From the NCBI GenBank assembly GCA_003963305.1, contig RXJR01000026.1, positions 37,576 to 101,575 of the forward strand: a stretch of DNA of 64,000 bases. Direction: 5' to 3'. Made by a program: the position numbers and the translations under genes. Below are positions 34,324 to 44,600 of the stretch, one piece after another. The first letter of the stretch is position 1. The number at the start of each line of letters is the position of its first letter. The notes beneath the pieces were generated by a model, which saw only the letters and a list, made by a program, of their open reading frames with translations, ran no database searches and was not told where the DNA came from. Origin of the DNA: Candidatus Melainabacteria bacterium. Its GTDB lineage: Bacteria > Cyanobacteriota > Vampirovibrionia > Obscuribacterales > Obscuribacteraceae.

Positions 34324-35670
34324 CTAAAAGGGTTTACCTACGCTTTGCTCAAGATCAGTCATTGACTGCTGATAAGTTCTCACAGTTTCTAAATACGACG
34401 ACTGAACCTGCACGTTTGCTTGTTGGGCACTGAGAGTCGCATTAATGTCAGTTTGTCCGTATTCGTATGACTTTCTGGACAACGAAGCTACCTCTCTAGA
34501 TTTCGGTAAAATGCTTGACTGAAAAAGCACAACTCTTTCCGTTGCCGCTTCAACTTGTTGATAAGCAGTAACCACTTCCTCCTGAATTTTGTTCTTAGTA
34601 GACTCGCGCTCAAAAAGAAGTTGCTTTCGTACCGCATGTAGACGAGCTAATTCCCCTTGCTGAAAGTTGAGCACGGGCAATTCTTGATTCACTCCTATGT
34701 AAAATCCTCTCGTACTGACCGATGGTTTTGGGGGATTTCCCGAGTACGAATTGCCGACGTTAAATACGGGATTGGGCAAAATATTTCCTCGCACAAGCTT
34801 GAGGTTTGCCGCGTTGACACCAAGCGCCTGGTCGACAACCTTAAGGTCAAGCCGTGTCTTCAATGCTTCAGCAATCAACACATCAAGACTTGGTAATCGA
34901 TGGCTAGGCACAGGAAGCAACTCATTTTTTTCAGCTTGAAGTTGGAACTGCGGCAAGCGCATCACTTGCACACCGTCTTTGTAGCTTCTCCCCATAAGAA
35001 CGCTCAATTTTTGCCTTGTCAGTAAAATATTCCTGCTAGCTAGAAGCAGTTCGCTCTCGGATTGAAGCAGGGCGAGATCAGCACGTTCTACATCCAATGC
35101 CGCGACGTCACCACTTTTAAAGCGTCGCTGAGCCACACTTTTCAAGTTGGAGGCAATCGCCTGGAGCTGTGTAATCGTATCGTGTGTCTCAGCGGCGATT
35201 ACCGCATCCAAATAGGCCTTACGTATGACTCCACGAAATTGCCAGAGGTTTCTTGCAATTTCCAAATCAGCTTGTTTGATTTGGTTTTTCGAAACTAGTA
35301 AGCGAAAAACAACTTTCCATGGTGGCTCTATTGGTACCGAAGCACCGATTTGGGTAGCCAATGCGCCCGTGTCAGTCAAGAAAAAGAAGGAAGGATTTGG
35401 AAAGGTCGAAGCCTGTGATTTAGTAGCCTGACTTATACCTAATTGAGCTCGAACATTAGATACGCGGGGACTCTTCATCAAAGACTCATCAAAAGCAGTC
35501 GATAAGGCTATCGGCGGCATCGATGATTGCTCCGCATTCGGAGCCATCACCGCAGGATCAATAGCAGCGGCGTAAGCTTCTTTCGCTGAAGAGGGAAAAA
35601 GCAGCAGAAGGGATAAAGCGCCGAGACAACATTTTTGATGACGACTGTGATAAGCAATTTCACGTCGCAT
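34324..35670 (-). CDS. czcC: CzcC-like outer-membrane factor
   Basis: 448 residues from ATG 35670, which overlaps the CzcA stop by 11 bp (GGAG upstream). Signal peptide about residues 15-35 (LGALSLLLLFPSSAKEAYA). Two OEP repeats follow: LSTAFDESLMKSPRVSNV with RFKSGDVAALDVERADLAL, and a second with ARLHAVRKQLLFERES. It differs in sequence from the OMF at 11253-12680, so the two pumps have their own exits. Confidence 0.9.
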   Translation of the reverse strand: MRREIAYHSRHQKCCLGALSLLLLFPSSAKEAYAAAIDPAVMAPNAEQSSMPPIALSTAFDESLMKSPRVSNVRAQLGISQATKSQASTFPNPSFFFLTDTGALATQIGASVPIEPPWKVVFRLLVSKNQIKQADLEIARNLWQFRGVIRKAYLDAVIAAETHDTITQLQAIASNLKSVAQRRFKSGDVAALDVERADLALLQSESELLLASRNILLTRQKLSVLMGRSYKDGVQVMRLPQFQLQAEKNELLPVPSHRLPSLDVLIAEALKTRLDLKVVDQALGVNAANLKLVRGNILPNPVFNVGNSYSGNPPKPSVSTRGFYIGVNQELPVLNFQQGELARLHAVRKQLLFERESTKNKIQEEVVTAYQQVEAATERVVLFQSSILPKSREVASLSRKSYEYGQTDINATLSAQQANVQVQSSYLETVRTYQQSMTDLEQSVGKPF

Positions 35671-38600
35671 GTTCCACACTCTCCATGACTTGCCGTTTTG
35701 CGATTTTTGATGTTTGTCCTCGACCTCTGCGCGATATGTTTTCAAAAACTATGTACAGGTTGGGAAGAAGAAGGAGCGTTAGTAAGCTGGATGTGACCAG
35801 TCCACCGATAACAACAGTCGCCAATGGCTTCTGTACCTCAGCGCCCGCAGAGGATGAAAAAGCCATCGGAAAAAATCCTAGACTGGCTACGAGTGCTGTC
35901 ATTAGAACTGGACGCAAACGCGTCACGGCCCCCGTTATGACAGCATCTGTCAGTTCCATCGTTTCTCGTAAATGGTTGATGTAACTCACCATCACAACAC
36001 CATTTAGAACCGCAACTCCCGACAGCGCAATGAATCCCACTCCAGCAGAAATCGAAAAAGGCATGGCTCTTATAGCCAGAGCAAAGATTCCGCCGACAAT
36101 TGCAAACGGTATGCCTGTATAGATCAGAAGAGCCTGGCTTATCGAACCAAATGTCATATACAAAAGAATAAAAATCAGCAAAAGTGCAATCGGTACAACT
36201 ATCGACAGCATGAGAGTGGCTCTTTGCAAATTTTCAAATTGCCCCCCCCAAGTCATGTAATAGCCTTCTGGTAACTTGATATTTTTGTCTATCTCCTTTT
36301 GTGCATCCTTGACAAAACTTCCTATGTCTCTTCCACGCACATTGAGTTCCACTACTATTCTGCGACGTCTGTCTTCGCGAGAAATTTGGGCTGGTCCCTC
36401 TTGAACGGAAATTTTTGCCAAACTAGAAAGCGGAATGAGCGCCCCAGTTGTACGTGATGCAATCGGCGGAGCTGCCACCAGCAATTTTTTGATCGATTCG
36501 ATGTCGCGACCGCTTGGTTCGTTTAGCCGAACAACAATGTCAAATCTTTGCTCTCCCTGATACACAATTCCGGCCGGTTGTCCGGCCATAATTGATTGGA
36601 CAAGGTTATTTACGTCTTGAACATTTATGCCGTATCTTGCGATGGCATCGCGGTCTGCTTCCACTATCAGTTGAGGTAAACCGGCGGTTTGCTCGATTTT
36701 GACATCAGCGGCTCCGGGCACATTGTTTAGTATTTTACTTACACGTTCTGCTTCTTCTCTCAATTTGTCCAAATCATCGCCAAAAATTTTCACGGCAATA
36801 TCTGATCGAACACCGGCTATTAATTCCGCAGTTCGTAACTCAATAGGTTGCGAAAAGCTGAAATTAGCTTGTGGCACTTTTTCTGAAAGTCGCTTTGCTA
36901 TTACATCTACGAGTCCTTCTTTAGTACGGGCAGTCGTCCATTGCTCGATAGGTTTTAGTGCTAAATAAACATCACCGGACTCAACACCCATAGGATCTGT
37001 CGCGACTTCTGCTCGACCCATTTTTGTGACAATTTTTGTCACTTCGGGAAATGATTTGTATACCTTTTCTGCCTCCGTCGCAGTCGCAATTGATTGTGAC
37101 AATGAGACGCTCGGAAGTTGTTGAATTTGGACGGCGAGCGAACCTTCATCCAACCGAGGAATAAACTCAGAACCGAGCATCGGCAATGTGACTGCGCTCA
37201 AAATCACAAGGCTAAGAGCAACCGCAAATGTTTGTCCTTTGTATTCAGAAGCAAGATGTAATGCACGTTCGTACTTTGGCTTCAACCAATGAACCAAAAA
37301 ACTCTCTTTTTCGCTGACATCTTTTCCAAGGACGATGGTCAACATGGCAGGGACAAATGTTAGGGAAAGTAAGAGCGAACCAAACAGTGCAAAGACAATT
37401 GTCATCGCCATTGGCTTAAACATTTTTCCTTCAATTCCTGAAAGACTAAATATTGGCAGATAAACAATGGCAATTATGGCTACTGCAAATACGACTGGAC
37501 GTCCTACTTCCATACATGCGCTCAGAATTGTTTCTTGATTAGTTTCTGGTCTACCGTGCTCTTGATTGATAGCCAGTCTCCTGATCGTGTTTTCAACCAT
37601 AACTACGGCGCCATCCACGATCAGTCCGAAGTCGACGGCACCCAGGCTCATCAAATTTCCTGAGACGTTGAATATATTCATGCAGATAGCAGCAAAGAGC
37701 ATAGACAGCGGAATAACACTTGCTACCAACAATGCGCCTCTCCAGTTGCCGAGCACTATGAGCAGTACCGCTATCACAAGCATGGCACCTTCAAGCAAGT
37801 TGTGCTCTACTGTTTCGATGGTTCTGTCGACTAACTCAGCACGATCATAGAATGGGTTCAACCGGACTCCGTCAGGCAAATTTTTCTCGATTTGATGTAT
37901 TTTTTGCTTTACTCGTTCGACAACCGTTCGCGAGTTTTCACCCCTTAGCATCATCACAATGCCGCACACAATCTCACCTTTTGCATCAGCAACTACCGCG
38001 CCCTGGCGGACTTCATTGCCTGACACGACTTCGGCAATATCTCGAATAAAAATAGGTACGCCCTCTTTACCTGATTTCACGACAATATTGGCAATTTGTT
38101 CGGTAGTTTGAGCTAAGCCGATCCCTCGCAAAATAAACTGTTCACCTTGGTGTTCGATATAAGCACCACCCACATTCTCATTGTTGGCAGTGACAGCACG
38201 AACGACCTCTTGTATGGTCAAACCATAGGAGATCAGTTTTGACGGATCTACCCTGACTTGATACTGCTTTTTTTGTCCACCGTAACTGTTAACCTCGGCT
38301 ACGCCAGACACTCCAAGCAGTTGTCTTCTGACTATCCAGTCTTGCACCGTACGCAGATATTGAGCATCAAAAGACTTGCCTTTATTCGCACTTAACTCGT
38401 ACTGGTATATCTCTCCAAGTCCAGTGGTGATCGGACCCATCTGCGGTGTGCCGACTGTTTCAGGAATTTGCTGCCTAACTTGTGTTAAACGCTCGAGAAC
38501 TAATTGCCGAGCGAAGTACATGTTGACTGAATCGTCAAAGACGATTGTCACAGCTGACAAACCAAATTTTGAGACTGAGCGAATTTGGCTTATCGAGGGC

Positions 38601-38827
38601 AATCCACTCATTGACACTTCAATCGGGAACGTAATTTGTCTTTCGACTTCCACGGGAGCTAGCGACGGAGCTGACGTCAATACCTGCACTTGCACGTTGG
38701 TAATATCTGGTACTGCGTCAATCGGCAGTGCTTGCAAGTTATACCAACCAGCAGCTATCAAGGCCACTACAACCATAATTACAAGCAGACGCTGATTGAC
38801 GGAAAATTTTATTAGCTTCTCTATCAC
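35660..38827 (-). CDS. czcA: CzcA heavy-metal RND efflux permease
   Basis: 1,055 residues. The proton-relay signature AVDFGLIVDGAVVMVEN (about 399-413) is the Zn/Co/Cd (HME1) form, different from the pump at 6698-9832. Porter domains begin LPIDAVPDITNVQVQV. The start overlaps the CzcB stop by one base. With czcB and czcC it exports divalent cations from the periplasm and cytoplasm. Confidence 0.94.
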   Translation of the reverse strand: MIEKLIKFSVNQRLLVIMVVVALIAAGWYNLQALPIDAVPDITNVQVQVLTSAPSLAPVEVERQITFPIEVSMSGLPSISQIRSVSKFGLSAVTIVFDDSVNMYFARQLVLERLTQVRQQIPETVGTPQMGPITTGLGEIYQYELSANKGKSFDAQYLRTVQDWIVRRQLLGVSGVAEVNSYGGQKKQYQVRVDPSKLISYGLTIQEVVRAVTANNENVGGAYIEHQGEQFILRGIGLAQTTEQIANIVVKSGKEGVPIFIRDIAEVVSGNEVRQGAVVADAKGEIVCGIVMMLRGENSRTVVERVKQKIHQIEKNLPDGVRLNPFYDRAELVDRTIETVEHNLLEGAMLVIAVLLIVLGNWRGALLVASVIPLSMLFAAICMNIFNVSGNLMSLGAVDFGLIVDGAVVMVENTIRRLAINQEHGRPETNQETILSACMEVGRPVVFAVAIIAIVYLPIFSLSGIEGKMFKPMAMTIVFALFGSLLLSLTFVPAMLTIVLGKDVSEKESFLVHWLKPKYERALHLASEYKGQTFAVALSLVILSAVTLPMLGSEFIPRLDEGSLAVQIQQLPSVSLSQSIATATEAEKVYKSFPEVTKIVTKMGRAEVATDPMGVESGDVYLALKPIEQWTTARTKEGLVDVIAKRLSEKVPQANFSFSQPIELRTAELIAGVRSDIAVKIFGDDLDKLREEAERVSKILNNVPGAADVKIEQTAGLPQLIVEADRDAIARYGINVQDVNNLVQSIMAGQPAGIVYQGEQRFDIVVRLNEPSGRDIESIKKLLVAAPPIASRTTGALIPLSSLAKISVQEGPAQISREDRRRRIVVELNVRGRDIGSFVKDAQKEIDKNIKLPEGYYMTWGGQFENLQRATLMLSIVVPIALLLIFILLYMTFGSISQALLIYTGIPFAIVGGIFALAIRAMPFSISAGVGFIALSGVAVLNGVVMVSYINHLRETMELTDAVITGAVTRLRPVLMTALVASLGFFPMAFSSSAGAEVQKPLATVVIGGLVTSSLLTLLLLPNLYIVFENISRRGRGQTSKIAKRQVMESVEHAT

Positions 38828-40206
38828 TAGTCGTCTCCCAATTCACTTTTCATCAACTTTGATTTCAAAATGAATGATCCATCGGCAGAGACGACTTCTC
38901 CTACTTTTAGTCCGCTCAATATTGGAGTAAATCCAGCAACTTCCTCTCCGACAGTAACATCGCGTACTTTGAATTGTTTCTGGTTTTGCTGAACAAAAAC
39001 GATCCTTTGTCCACGGACTGTTTGCACAGCTGCTACTGGCACATACACGGCACCGATTCGAGGCGCTTGACGATTAAACTCAACTTGCGCAAAGGATCCT
39101 GTTTGAATCGGTGGCTTGCTGGAATTCTCTATGATCACGCGGACTCGCGAGGTGCGAGTATCCTCGTTTAGTCGCGGATCGATGAAACTGACTTTCCCCA
39201 TGATAGTTCTATTGTTCACCGTCACTTTCGCCGACATTCCCAGAGAAACGTTAGACATTGCGATTTCCGGTACATTGGCGATGACCCAGAGTTTATCTGT
39301 ATTTGCTATCGTCAGAAGGGGTTTTCCGGCTTCGACTCCCGCTCCAGGATTGACAAGTCTTTCGATAACAGCACCCGATATTGGTGCTTTCAGCGTCAAT
39401 CCCGAAATATTATGCTCGCTTCTTTCGTCCCCTTCAGATAACTCCGCATCCAGGGCGGCTAGTGAATCTCTGATGTGCTCAGTTTCCGTTTCAGTCGTCT
39501 TGACGTTTGCTTCAGCCTCAGCGACTTCTTTGTTCAATGAAATGTTTTTTTGAAAGTTGAATTCGGCAGTGGCTCTTTCAAATTCAGATTGCGCAGAAAC
39601 TAAATCCTTACGAGCTGACAAACCCTCTGCTACGAGTTGTTCAACACGCTTTAAGGTGGCGATAGCTTCGTCAAGCGATGCTTTAGCTTTAAGTATTGCT
39701 ACTCGATTAGCAGCTTGTTTTACGCGAGAGAGCGTCGCACGCGCCAGATTCAATTTGGCTTCAGCCTCATGCAGTTTTCCATGAGTTTCAGCGACTTGAG
39801 GGCTTTTGATGGTGATCACAGCCTGTCCGCGTGTGACATAGTCTCCAAGCGATACAGTCACTGACTCAACGCGTCCAGCGGCTAATGAACTCAGCTGTTG
39901 GACTTGCTGATCGTTAGGTTCCACGGTGCCGGTAACAGATACTCTCAGCGGAGGACCGACATCAGTCACAGTAAAGACTTCGACCTCGGGACCTTCAGGT
40001 TTGCGCTCGACCACATTTTCTGGAGCGGCTTCCTCAGCCGTTTTTGTTTCCACTTTTGCTGCGTTCTTGTTTGCCAGGACAGACCACAACAACGCTGTCA
40101 GACCCACAGCCACCAAGATCACCACGGCGGCTATGCGCCATCCACGATTTGTTCGTGCAGACGCGTTCGTTATTGACGCATTCTCAAGCTGATCTGGTAT
40201 CAGCAT
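38827..40206 (-). CDS. czcB: CzcB membrane-fusion protein
   Basis: 459 residues, single N-terminal TM helix (about 24-45). It has a lipoyl half (SLAAGRVESVTVSLGDYVTRGQAV), a long coiled coil (about 145-260), a second half (LKAPISGAVIERLVNPGAGV), and barrel segments TRTSRVRVIIEN and VPVAAVQTVRG. An adaptor between CzcA and CzcC. Confidence 0.92.
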   Translation of the reverse strand: MLIPDQLENASITNASARTNRGWRIAAVVILVAVGLTALLWSVLANKNAAKVETKTAEEAAPENVVERKPEGPEVEVFTVTDVGPPLRVSVTGTVEPNDQQVQQLSSLAAGRVESVTVSLGDYVTRGQAVITIKSPQVAETHGKLHEAEAKLNLARATLSRVKQAANRVAILKAKASLDEAIATLKRVEQLVAEGLSARKDLVSAQSEFERATAEFNFQKNISLNKEVAEAEANVKTTETETEHIRDSLAALDAELSEGDERSEHNISGLTLKAPISGAVIERLVNPGAGVEAGKPLLTIANTDKLWVIANVPEIAMSNVSLGMSAKVTVNNRTIMGKVSFIDPRLNEDTRTSRVRVIIENSSKPPIQTGSFAQVEFNRQAPRIGAVYVPVAAVQTVRGQRIVFVQQNQKQFKVRDVTVGEEVAGFTPILSGLKVGEVVSADGSFILKSKLMKSELGDD

Positions 40207-40270
40207 CTAATATCCCTCGGTAAAAACAGCAAAACACGCAAGACAATCTTGCCTGCACCAACTATTGTTG

Positions 40271-40648
40271 CTAAACCGAGAGTTTTTGTCCGAGCGAATA
40301 GAGTGAGTCGACGCTACGAACCGGAGGAGCCCTATTCCAGATCGTTCTCTGTGTGACATTCGATGAGGCTGTACTGCTGTCGCAAACGGTGACGACTACA
40401 GCTGATGGAAAATCGTCACCGCTGAATATTGATACCGTCAATGCATTTGAGTTGTCTGTCAGTTTCTTGTGCGCACAACAAGATTTTTTATGACCACAGT
40501 CCGCACACGAATCAAGATCAACATTTTCAATGGTGACAATTGTCGTAGAAACATTTCTGCTATGGGATTCTGCGCAACGGCATGGCAACTCACACCTCAG
40601 CAGCGCGAGAAGAATTAAGGTCAGGACAATAATGGGTTTCAATTTCAT
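40271..40648 (-). CDS. Small exported Cys-rich protein (CzcI-like position)
   Basis: 125 residues with a signal peptide (residues 1-28, LTLILLALLRCELPCRC). The mature part has DSCADCGHKKSCCAHKK, a dense Cys/His cluster suited to metal binding. It is the first gene of the czc operon, the place of CzcI/CopI-type periplasmic sensors or buffers; the sequence itself is not clearly CzcI. A role in sensing or delivering the exported metal is inferred. Confidence 0.7.
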   Translation of the reverse strand: MKLKPIIVLTLILLALLRCELPCRCAESHSRNVSTTIVTIENVDLDSCADCGHKKSCCAHKKLTDNSNALTVSIFSGDDFPSAVVVTVCDSSTASSNVTQRTIWNRAPPVRSVDSLYSLGQKLSV

Positions 40649-41660
40649 TTTTAAGCTTCGCTATTTATTACTCTCGCAAAAATGCTGCAATTTTGCAACT
40701 TTCCAATGGCTGAGATTGCGATTTGAAAATCAGGATGATGTCTCTAAGCGTCAATTACTTTGACAGCTTAATGCGTGAGACTGGTATGAATAAGGCATCT
40801 GTTGCGAAGAAATCGCCTTCGAGACTCAAATTCAAATTGAAAACACATTCGATTTTCACAATTCTATTGCAACTATGTGATGCCTGTGTCTGTCCTGAAG
40901 CATCCACAAGCGCTCTGTGATTCGGAAGCAGTGATATGTGTGGGGACTGTGGACACATCACCACCTGTGTCAGCAACAGAGGTACCCGTAGGCTGCATCA
41001 AGTGTCGGTCACATCGCCGTTACACACGCTGCCGTTGCACCAGACTGCTCTTTCTTAAAGTTGAGACTAGAGCACCCAACATGATGCTGATGTACCATGA
41101 CCGCAAGACGCCTCGGTGGATCAAGACTTGGCACAGTCAAGACTGTAGTCTGTAAGCTAGTGACCGTGTCCAGAGCAGGGGCATGGCACGGGGGCTGGAT
41201 GTCCCGTCATAGTTCAGGGTTAGTATCACGGCATGCAACTCTTGACGTATCACTTGATAGCGCCGATTCTGTTCCGTATAAAAAATGTCAGAGAATGTGG
41301 TCTACAAGAGCATCTCAGGATATGGTTTCATAGCCCAGATGTCAGCTCAGCTTTGCTAATCTTCAAGAAAATATTTCGCTTCCATGGACTGTTCAATGAG
41401 TGGTCCGATGCCATCACTAGCGGTGACTATGCGAGCATCGCAACACAGGTCATGCTGATCTGCCTATGTACCACCGGTCCCTGGTTAGCAACTCTGTACA
41501 AACCTGTGTCCTTAGAGATTCCGTGGTCAAAAGTACATGGGCGACTCTCACGCTGGCGGTTTGCCACGTCTTAGCAAGCTTCATCGCAGGAGCAGAGAGG
41601 AAAAGAACGAACGAGCCAGCGTCGAGAGGCTGATTTGACAACCATTCCCAGTATCAAACC
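40649..41660. other. Intergenic region (about 1 kb)
   Basis: Upstream of the czc operon lies an imperfect inverted repeat GCAAAAAT-N5-AATTTTGC at 40676-40696, a possible operator. Beyond it are only doubtful frames (40877-41155, 41233-41574) with no ribosome sites. It may contain decayed DNA. Confidence 0.45.
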
Positions 41661-41720
41661 ATTAAATAGTTCGCTTGAATGCTTTTTCATATTGACTTCA
41701 AATGGTTCGAGTTGTAGGCT
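41661..41720 (+). promoter_or_regulatory. Regulon promoter C (box + sigma70 promoter)
   Basis: Box ATTAAAT-N6-CTTGAAT at 41661-41680, 11-bp gap identical to promoters A and B, -35 TTGACT at 41692-41697, 17-bp spacer, -10 TAGGCT at 41715-41720 (weak). It drives the sigma4-like gene and the P1B ATPase. Confidence 0.8.
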
Positions 41721-41801
41721 GACTTCAAGGCTGATTGAAGTTAGCCCAAATCAAATTCACAACACATACAAACAAGAATCGTCCCTCAAATGGAGCCGCC
41801 G

Positions 41802-42143
41802 ATGCAGAAACTCACATCTATTCAAAGAGAGGTTTTGGAATTACGTTTCGGTCTGGGAACGAAGGAGCCGCTTACACTGGCGGAAGTAAGCAAACAATTC
41901 GGTGTTTCACGGGAGTGTGTGCGTCAGCACGAGCGACGCGCACTGAGAAAAATAATTGATTTGAACCCACTTGGACCAATACTCTCGAAAGAGAAACGCG
42001 CAAATACCAGTCACAGAGCCACCTTAACACGAGTTGAGCGCTACATGCTCCGACGCATGTGGGGCTTAGATGAGCACTCGGCACTGATCATGTCTGAGGA
42101 AGAATTGACGGCATTAGCTGTAAAGGTAAGCCATTTACTATGA
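41802..42143 (+). CDS. Stand-alone sigma70-region-4-like protein (copy 3)
   Basis: 113 residues from ATG 41802 (GGAG at good spacing; ATG 41790 is less likely as paralogs start MxxLT). Region 4: LTSIQREVLELRFGL, LTLAEVSKQFGVSRECVRQHERRALRKI. The C-terminal block is LTRVERYMLRRMWGLDE, then a helix. It is the first gene before the metal ATPase, 33 bp apart, so a role in controlling efflux transcription is likely. Confidence 0.7.
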   Translation: MQKLTSIQREVLELRFGLGTKEPLTLAEVSKQFGVSRECVRQHERRALRKIIDLNPLGPILSKEKRANTSHRATLTRVERYMLRRMWGLDEHSALIMSEEELTALAVKVSHLL

Positions 42144-42176
42144 GTCGTCTATCAACAAGATTGATCAGGATTATTC

Positions 42177-44531
42177 ATGCCACCACATTCCACTGACCCA
42201 AAAATACAAATTTCACTCGAACTATTGTTGCCACAGATACCGGATGAGCAAGATCAATGCATTAGCAGGCTAGAGCAAAAACTACGAGCTAGCCGGGGCA
42301 TTACACAGGCCCACATCAAAGAGAACGAGGGTGTTTTTTCCTTATGCTTGCATTACGACCCGACGACTATCACTTTATCCAGTTTGAAGAGAACCGCACT
42401 TAGAAGCGGAGCGCATTTTTCACATCGGTACCATCATGAAATTCTGCCGATAGTAGGAATGGATTGCTCCGATTGCACCCTTGTAATCGAACATAGTTTA
42501 AAGCGTCTGCCCGGAGTGCTAGATGCCTCGGTGAGCTACGTTGCAGGCACGCTGAAAATCGAATACGACAGCGATAAAATCGACCAGTCTAAAATAAGGT
42601 CCAGATTGAAAAAGCTCGGATACGAGATTTCTGCAACTGGTTTTTCGGCGGTATTTAGCGAACGAAGAGAGCTGATTTTTTCTCTCCTCTGCGGTCTTTC
42701 GGTAGCGTTTGCTTGGCTGTTACCCCAGCTTCAATTACCCCAACAGCTATCGTACTTATTCTTTGTTTCGTCCTATTTGTTTGGTGGTTTTGATGTTACA
42801 AGACATGCGATCCATTCGGTTAAAGAAGGACACTTCGACACAGATTTGTTGATGATGTTCGCGGCTTTGGGCTCAGCATTTTTAGGAGAGTTTCTTGAAG
42901 GTGGACTGCTGTTGTTTTTGTTCGGTCTCGGTCATGCACTGGAGGAATTAGCTCTAGACAAAGCTCGTGATGCCGTGAGCAAATTGGGACAACTAAGACC
43001 GAAAACAGCGGTAGTCATTCGTGACACAAAACAAATTGAAGTTCCGGTGAACGAGTTAAAGGTCGACGAAATAGTTGTTACAAAGCCGGGTGCAAGAATT
43101 TCAGTTGATGGCGCGGTAGTGTATGGAAATTCAACGGTCGACCAATCACCGATAACAGGTGAAAGCGTGCCTATTACCAAGTCAACCGGAGACTCAGTTT
43201 TTGCTGGATCGATAAATGGCACAGGGCAGCTATTAGTTAAAGTATCAAAACTAGCTAAAGATAATACACTTGCGCGCGTTATGCAGCTTGTTGAGGAGTC
43301 GCAGACACAGAAGACGAAAACGCAGCAAATTACAGAGCGGTTTAACCGTTGGTTTGTGCCAATCGTGATTGTTTTAGATTTCCTGTTGATCGTTTTGCCA
43401 CTGGCTTTTGGTGTTTCGTACAAAGTCTCATTCTTGCGAGGTATGACTTTCCTCGTTGCCGTTTCTCCCTGTGCGCTAGCTCTTGGAGCACCATCTGCGA
43501 TGCTTACTGGCATAGCGCAGGCGGCGCGCAATGGGGTTCTTATCAAAGGCGGTGTTCATTTAGAAACTTTGGGGAAATTACAAGCACTGGCCTTTGATAA
43601 GACTGGAACGCTAACGCACGGTAAACTTCAAATCACAGACATAGTCGTCACTGAAGCGTCAACGGTAGACGAAATTTTGTCTCTCACTGCTGCCTGCGAA
43701 ATCAGATCAGGACATCCACTGGCAGCTGCAATCGTCAACGAAGCACGCAACCGTTCACTCGAAATTCCCGAGCCCACTGAGTTTAATTCCATTAGCGGGA
43801 GAGGATTATCAGCTCTTGTTAGAGACAAACGAATCTTAATCGGCAACCTAAAATTGATGAAAGAACAGTCTATCGAGATTACAAAAGACCAGTTACAAAC
43901 CATCGAAAAATTCGAGTCAGACGGGAAGACAACTGTCGTTGTTGCCCAAGATAACTGCGCAATTGCAGTAATTGCGGTTGCAGACACACTACGTTCGAAT
44001 GCTAAAGCTGCTCTGACCTCACTGCGAAAACTCGGAGTGAAAAATATTTTTCTTCTCTCAGGTGATAACGCAACGGTGGCAAGTAAAATTGCCAAAGACT
44101 TGGGCATCGATCAAACGAGAGCAGAATTGATGCCCGATCAGAAGTTAGATTGTTTAAAAGAGCTTGCAATAAATCAAATTGTAGCAATGGTTGGCGATGG
44201 TGTGAATGATGCTCCAGCATTGGCGGCAGCAAGTGTCGGCATTGCTATGGGCGGAGCATCTACGGATGTAGCGTTGGAAACTGCCGATGTAGCGTTAATG
44301 GGAGACGACCTATCAAAATTGCCATTTGTAGTGGCACTCGGCAGAGCCACGCGTAGTGTAGTAATACAGAACCTCGTCATAGCAGTTGCGACTATCTTGA
44401 GTCTGGGGAGCGCGGCTATTTTCGGTCTCACAACCATTGGTTGGGCTGTGTTGTTTCACGAAGGAAGCACACTTTTAGTGGTGCTCAATTCACTTCGACT
44501 CTTGACGCATCGTAAACGTTTGGAGGCATGA
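42177..44531 (+). CDS. P1B-type metal ATPase with two HMA-like domains
   Basis: 784 residues. A degenerate HMA-like domain (about 10-80) precedes a true HMA with GMDCSDC (about 94-100). Catalytic motifs: TGES (about 327), SPC in TM4 (about 430), DKTGTLT (474), GHPLA (512) and GDGVNDAPA (672). SPC defines the P1B-4 class (Co/Zn/Cd/Fe), which usually lacks HMA domains, so the mix is uncommon. It differs from the ATPase at 14444-16399 (APC, no HMA). It is controlled by box promoter C with the sigma4-like gene. Confidence 0.92.
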   Translation: MPPHSTDPKIQISLELLLPQIPDEQDQCISRLEQKLRASRGITQAHIKENEGVFSLCLHYDPTTITLSSLKRTALRSGAHFSHRYHHEILPIVGMDCSDCTLVIEHSLKRLPGVLDASVSYVAGTLKIEYDSDKIDQSKIRSRLKKLGYEISATGFSAVFSERRELIFSLLCGLSVAFAWLLPQLQLPQQLSYLFFVSSYLFGGFDVTRHAIHSVKEGHFDTDLLMMFAALGSAFLGEFLEGGLLLFLFGLGHALEELALDKARDAVSKLGQLRPKTAVVIRDTKQIEVPVNELKVDEIVVTKPGARISVDGAVVYGNSTVDQSPITGESVPITKSTGDSVFAGSINGTGQLLVKVSKLAKDNTLARVMQLVEESQTQKTKTQQITERFNRWFVPIVIVLDFLLIVLPLAFGVSYKVSFLRGMTFLVAVSPCALALGAPSAMLTGIAQAARNGVLIKGGVHLETLGKLQALAFDKTGTLTHGKLQITDIVVTEASTVDEILSLTAACEIRSGHPLAAAIVNEARNRSLEIPEPTEFNSISGRGLSALVRDKRILIGNLKLMKEQSIEITKDQLQTIEKFESDGKTTVVVAQDNCAIAVIAVADTLRSNAKAALTSLRKLGVKNIFLLSGDNATVASKIAKDLGIDQTRAELMPDQKLDCLKELAINQIVAMVGDGVNDAPALAAASVGIAMGGASTDVALETADVALMGDDLSKLPFVVALGRATRSVVIQNLVIAVATILSLGSAAIFGLTTIGWAVLFHEGSTLLVVLNSLRLLTHRKRLEA

Positions 44532-44600
44532 AAATGTTGGCTGAAAGAACTACTTCAATACCCCTTTGGTTAACAGCTCTGGCCAGCCAAGACAGAAAAA

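Noticed and set aside
40877..41574. Frames of 92 and 113 codons upstream of promoter C
   Set aside because: No ribosome site or domain, and atypical composition; probably decayed or random.
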